Positions 5,820-6,921 of a DNA stretch of 6,921 nt are shown in pieces (the first letter of the stretch is position 1; each line of letters opens with the position of its first letter). Where the stretch lies: the NCBI GenBank assembly GCA_903832475.1, contig CAILBQ010000743.1, positions 1 to 6,921 of the forward strand. Direction: 5' to 3'. A program made the position numbers and the translations under genes. The notes below the pieces were generated by a model, which did not search any database, had not been told where the DNA came from, and saw only the letters and a program-made list of their open reading frames with translations. This DNA is from an uncultured Acidobacteriota bacterium (GTDB lineage Bacteria; Acidobacteriota; Terriglobia; Terriglobales; Acidobacteriaceae).

Positions 5820-6921
5820 ATGCTCGATTCATCCGATTCTGCTCTGTCCGTTCAGTACCCTAACTCACGGCGCACCCATAAGACGCTGTTTTCGACCGCA
5901 CTGGGAATCACGCTTGCAGTCGCGAGTTCTTTCTCGGCCCATGCCCAGGTCAATGTCACGACGTATCACAACGACATCGGCCGTACCGGACAGAATCTGA
6001 ATGAAACCATCCTGAACACGTCGAATGTCAACGCGACTCAGTTCGGCAAGCTGTTTTCCCAGACAGTCGACGGCCAGGTCTATGCCCAGCCGCTTTACCT
6101 GTCCGGCATCACCGTGAATGGCGCGACCCATAACGTAGTCTTTGTGGCTACCCAGCATGACTCGGTGTATGCCTTCGACGCGGACACCAACACGGGCGCC
6201 AACGCCGCGCCTCTCTGGCAGGCTTCGATGCTTACGACGGCGCATGGCGCCGCGTCCGGAGCCACGACCATTCCCTGGCCCTCCGGATCTGACATTACGC
6301 CTGAAGTCGGCATCACCGGTACTCCGGTCATCGATCCTCTGTCCGGCACCATCTATCTTGTGAGCGCTTCGCTCGAAGGTGGAAAACAGGTACAGCGACT
6401 TCACGCGCTCGAAATCGCCACCGGCGCCGAAAAATTCGGAGGTCCTGTCGCGATTACCGCTACGGTGCCCGGAACAGGCAACGGCAGTGTCAATGGATCT
6501 CTATCTTTCGATCCTATCTATCACAATCAGCGTCCCGGCCTCCTGCTGCTCAATGGCATTGTGTACATCGGTTTCTCGTCGCATGAAGATTCGGGGCCGT
6601 GGCACGGCTGGATTCTTGGTTACAACGCGTCCACCCTGGTCCAGACAGGCGCTTTTTGCACTTCTCCAAACGGCAACGGCAGCGGCGTTTGGATGGCAGG
6701 CGGCGGCCTTGCGGCCGATCAGCTCGACACCGTCAATCACCCCTATGGCAGGATGTTCGTCCCCACCGGGAACGGCGACTATACCGCGACGAAACCGTAT
6801 ACCAGCAACATGGACTACGGCGACACGCATATAAATCTCGATCTCACCAATGGCGTGCCCACCGTCAGCGACGAGTTCACCACCAACCAGCAGGCCTCTC
6901 TCAACGCAGGAGACATCGATC
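5820..6921 (+). CDS. Secreted PQQ-like beta-propeller protein, N-terminal part (cut by right edge)
   Basis: The frame is open from the ATG at 5820 to the window end, giving 367 residues of a longer protein. It has an unusual N-terminus: about 20 polar residues including R17-R18, then a hydrophobic stretch (23-38) and a likely cleavage site after AHA (40-42). The mature part begins QVNVTTYHNDIGRTGQN, then GQVYAQPLYLSG, NVVFVATQHDSVYAFDAD, GITGTPVIDPLSGTIYLVSA and LHALEIATG. These are repeated strand units of the form V-x-V-A-T-x-x-x-x-V-Y-A-x-D, as in PQQ-like (WD/NHL-shaped) propellers. A Gly/Asn/Ser-rich mature region suits an extracellular protein. Proteins of this style are common in Acidobacteriota genomes and usually annotated only as pyrrolo-quinoline quinone or propeller proteins; some carry Ig-like repeats further on, which could lie beyond the edge. 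No catalytic motif was recognised. It is transcribed away from the operon and may be regulated separately. Family confident, function unknown. Confidence 0.85.
   Translation, partial: MLDSSDSALSVQYPNSRRTHKTLFSTALGITLAVASSFSAHAQVNVTTYHNDIGRTGQNLNETILNTSNVNATQFGKLFSQTVDGQVYAQPLYLSGITVNGATHNVVFVATQHDSVYAFDADTNTGANAAPLWQASMLTTAHGAASGATTIPWPSGSDITPEVGITGTPVIDPLSGTIYLVSASLEGGKQVQRLHALEIATGAEKFGGPVAITATVPGTGNGSVNGSLSFDPIYHNQRPGLLLLNGIVYIGFSSHEDSGPWHGWILGYNASTLVQTGAFCTSPNGNGSGVWMAGGGLAADQLDTVNHPYGRMFVPTGNGDYTATKPYTSNMDYGDTHINLDLTNGVPTVSDEFTTNQQASLNAGDID

Overview
The window looks like a chromosomal segment from a moderately GC-rich, Gram-negative soil-type bacterium, most probably an Acidobacteriota (Terriglobia) relative. 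This rests on recognising the protein styles: a divergent quinoprotein next to a multiheme cytochrome, a secreted ThuA-like protein next to a sugar phosphate isomerase/epimerase, and a secreted PQQ-like beta-propeller whose mature part begins with a YHNDIGRTGQN-type motif. No database comparison was possible, so the assignment is inferred.

Layout: five genes run leftwards on the minus strand, from about 5280 down past the left edge. In transcription order they are a secreted ThuA-domain protein (5280-4387), a cytosolic TIM-barrel sugar phosphate isomerase/epimerase (4295-3336), a Tat-exported three-domain multicopper oxidase (about 3266-1866), an exported tri-heme cytochrome c (1810-686), and the N-terminal 214 residues of an exported PQQ-dependent-dehydrogenase-like propeller (643 to the edge). 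Gaps are about 42 to 91 bp, so one operon is plausible. A non-coding region of about 540 bp (5281-5819) separates this run from a divergent plus-strand gene (5820 to the right edge), which encodes another secreted PQQ-like propeller protein and is cut by the window end. Both window edges therefore cut a propeller protein.

How the genes may work together: the quinoprotein-like protein, tri-heme cytochrome and multicopper oxidase are all exported. They could form a periplasmic chain from a sugar or alcohol through heme c to copper and oxygen. ThuA-like and AP_endonuc_2-type proteins are known in (keto)sugar breakdown, so the whole run may oxidise and process a carbohydrate. This chain is an inference from adjacency and family knowledge. 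The most notable sequence details are the missing vicinal cysteines and the apparently missing metal-ligand Glu in the quinoprotein, a Phe at the predicted axial position of the oxidase type 1 copper, and a beta-rich insertion in the third heme domain of the cytochrome. No tRNA, rRNA, CRISPR array, insertion sequence or phage gene was seen.
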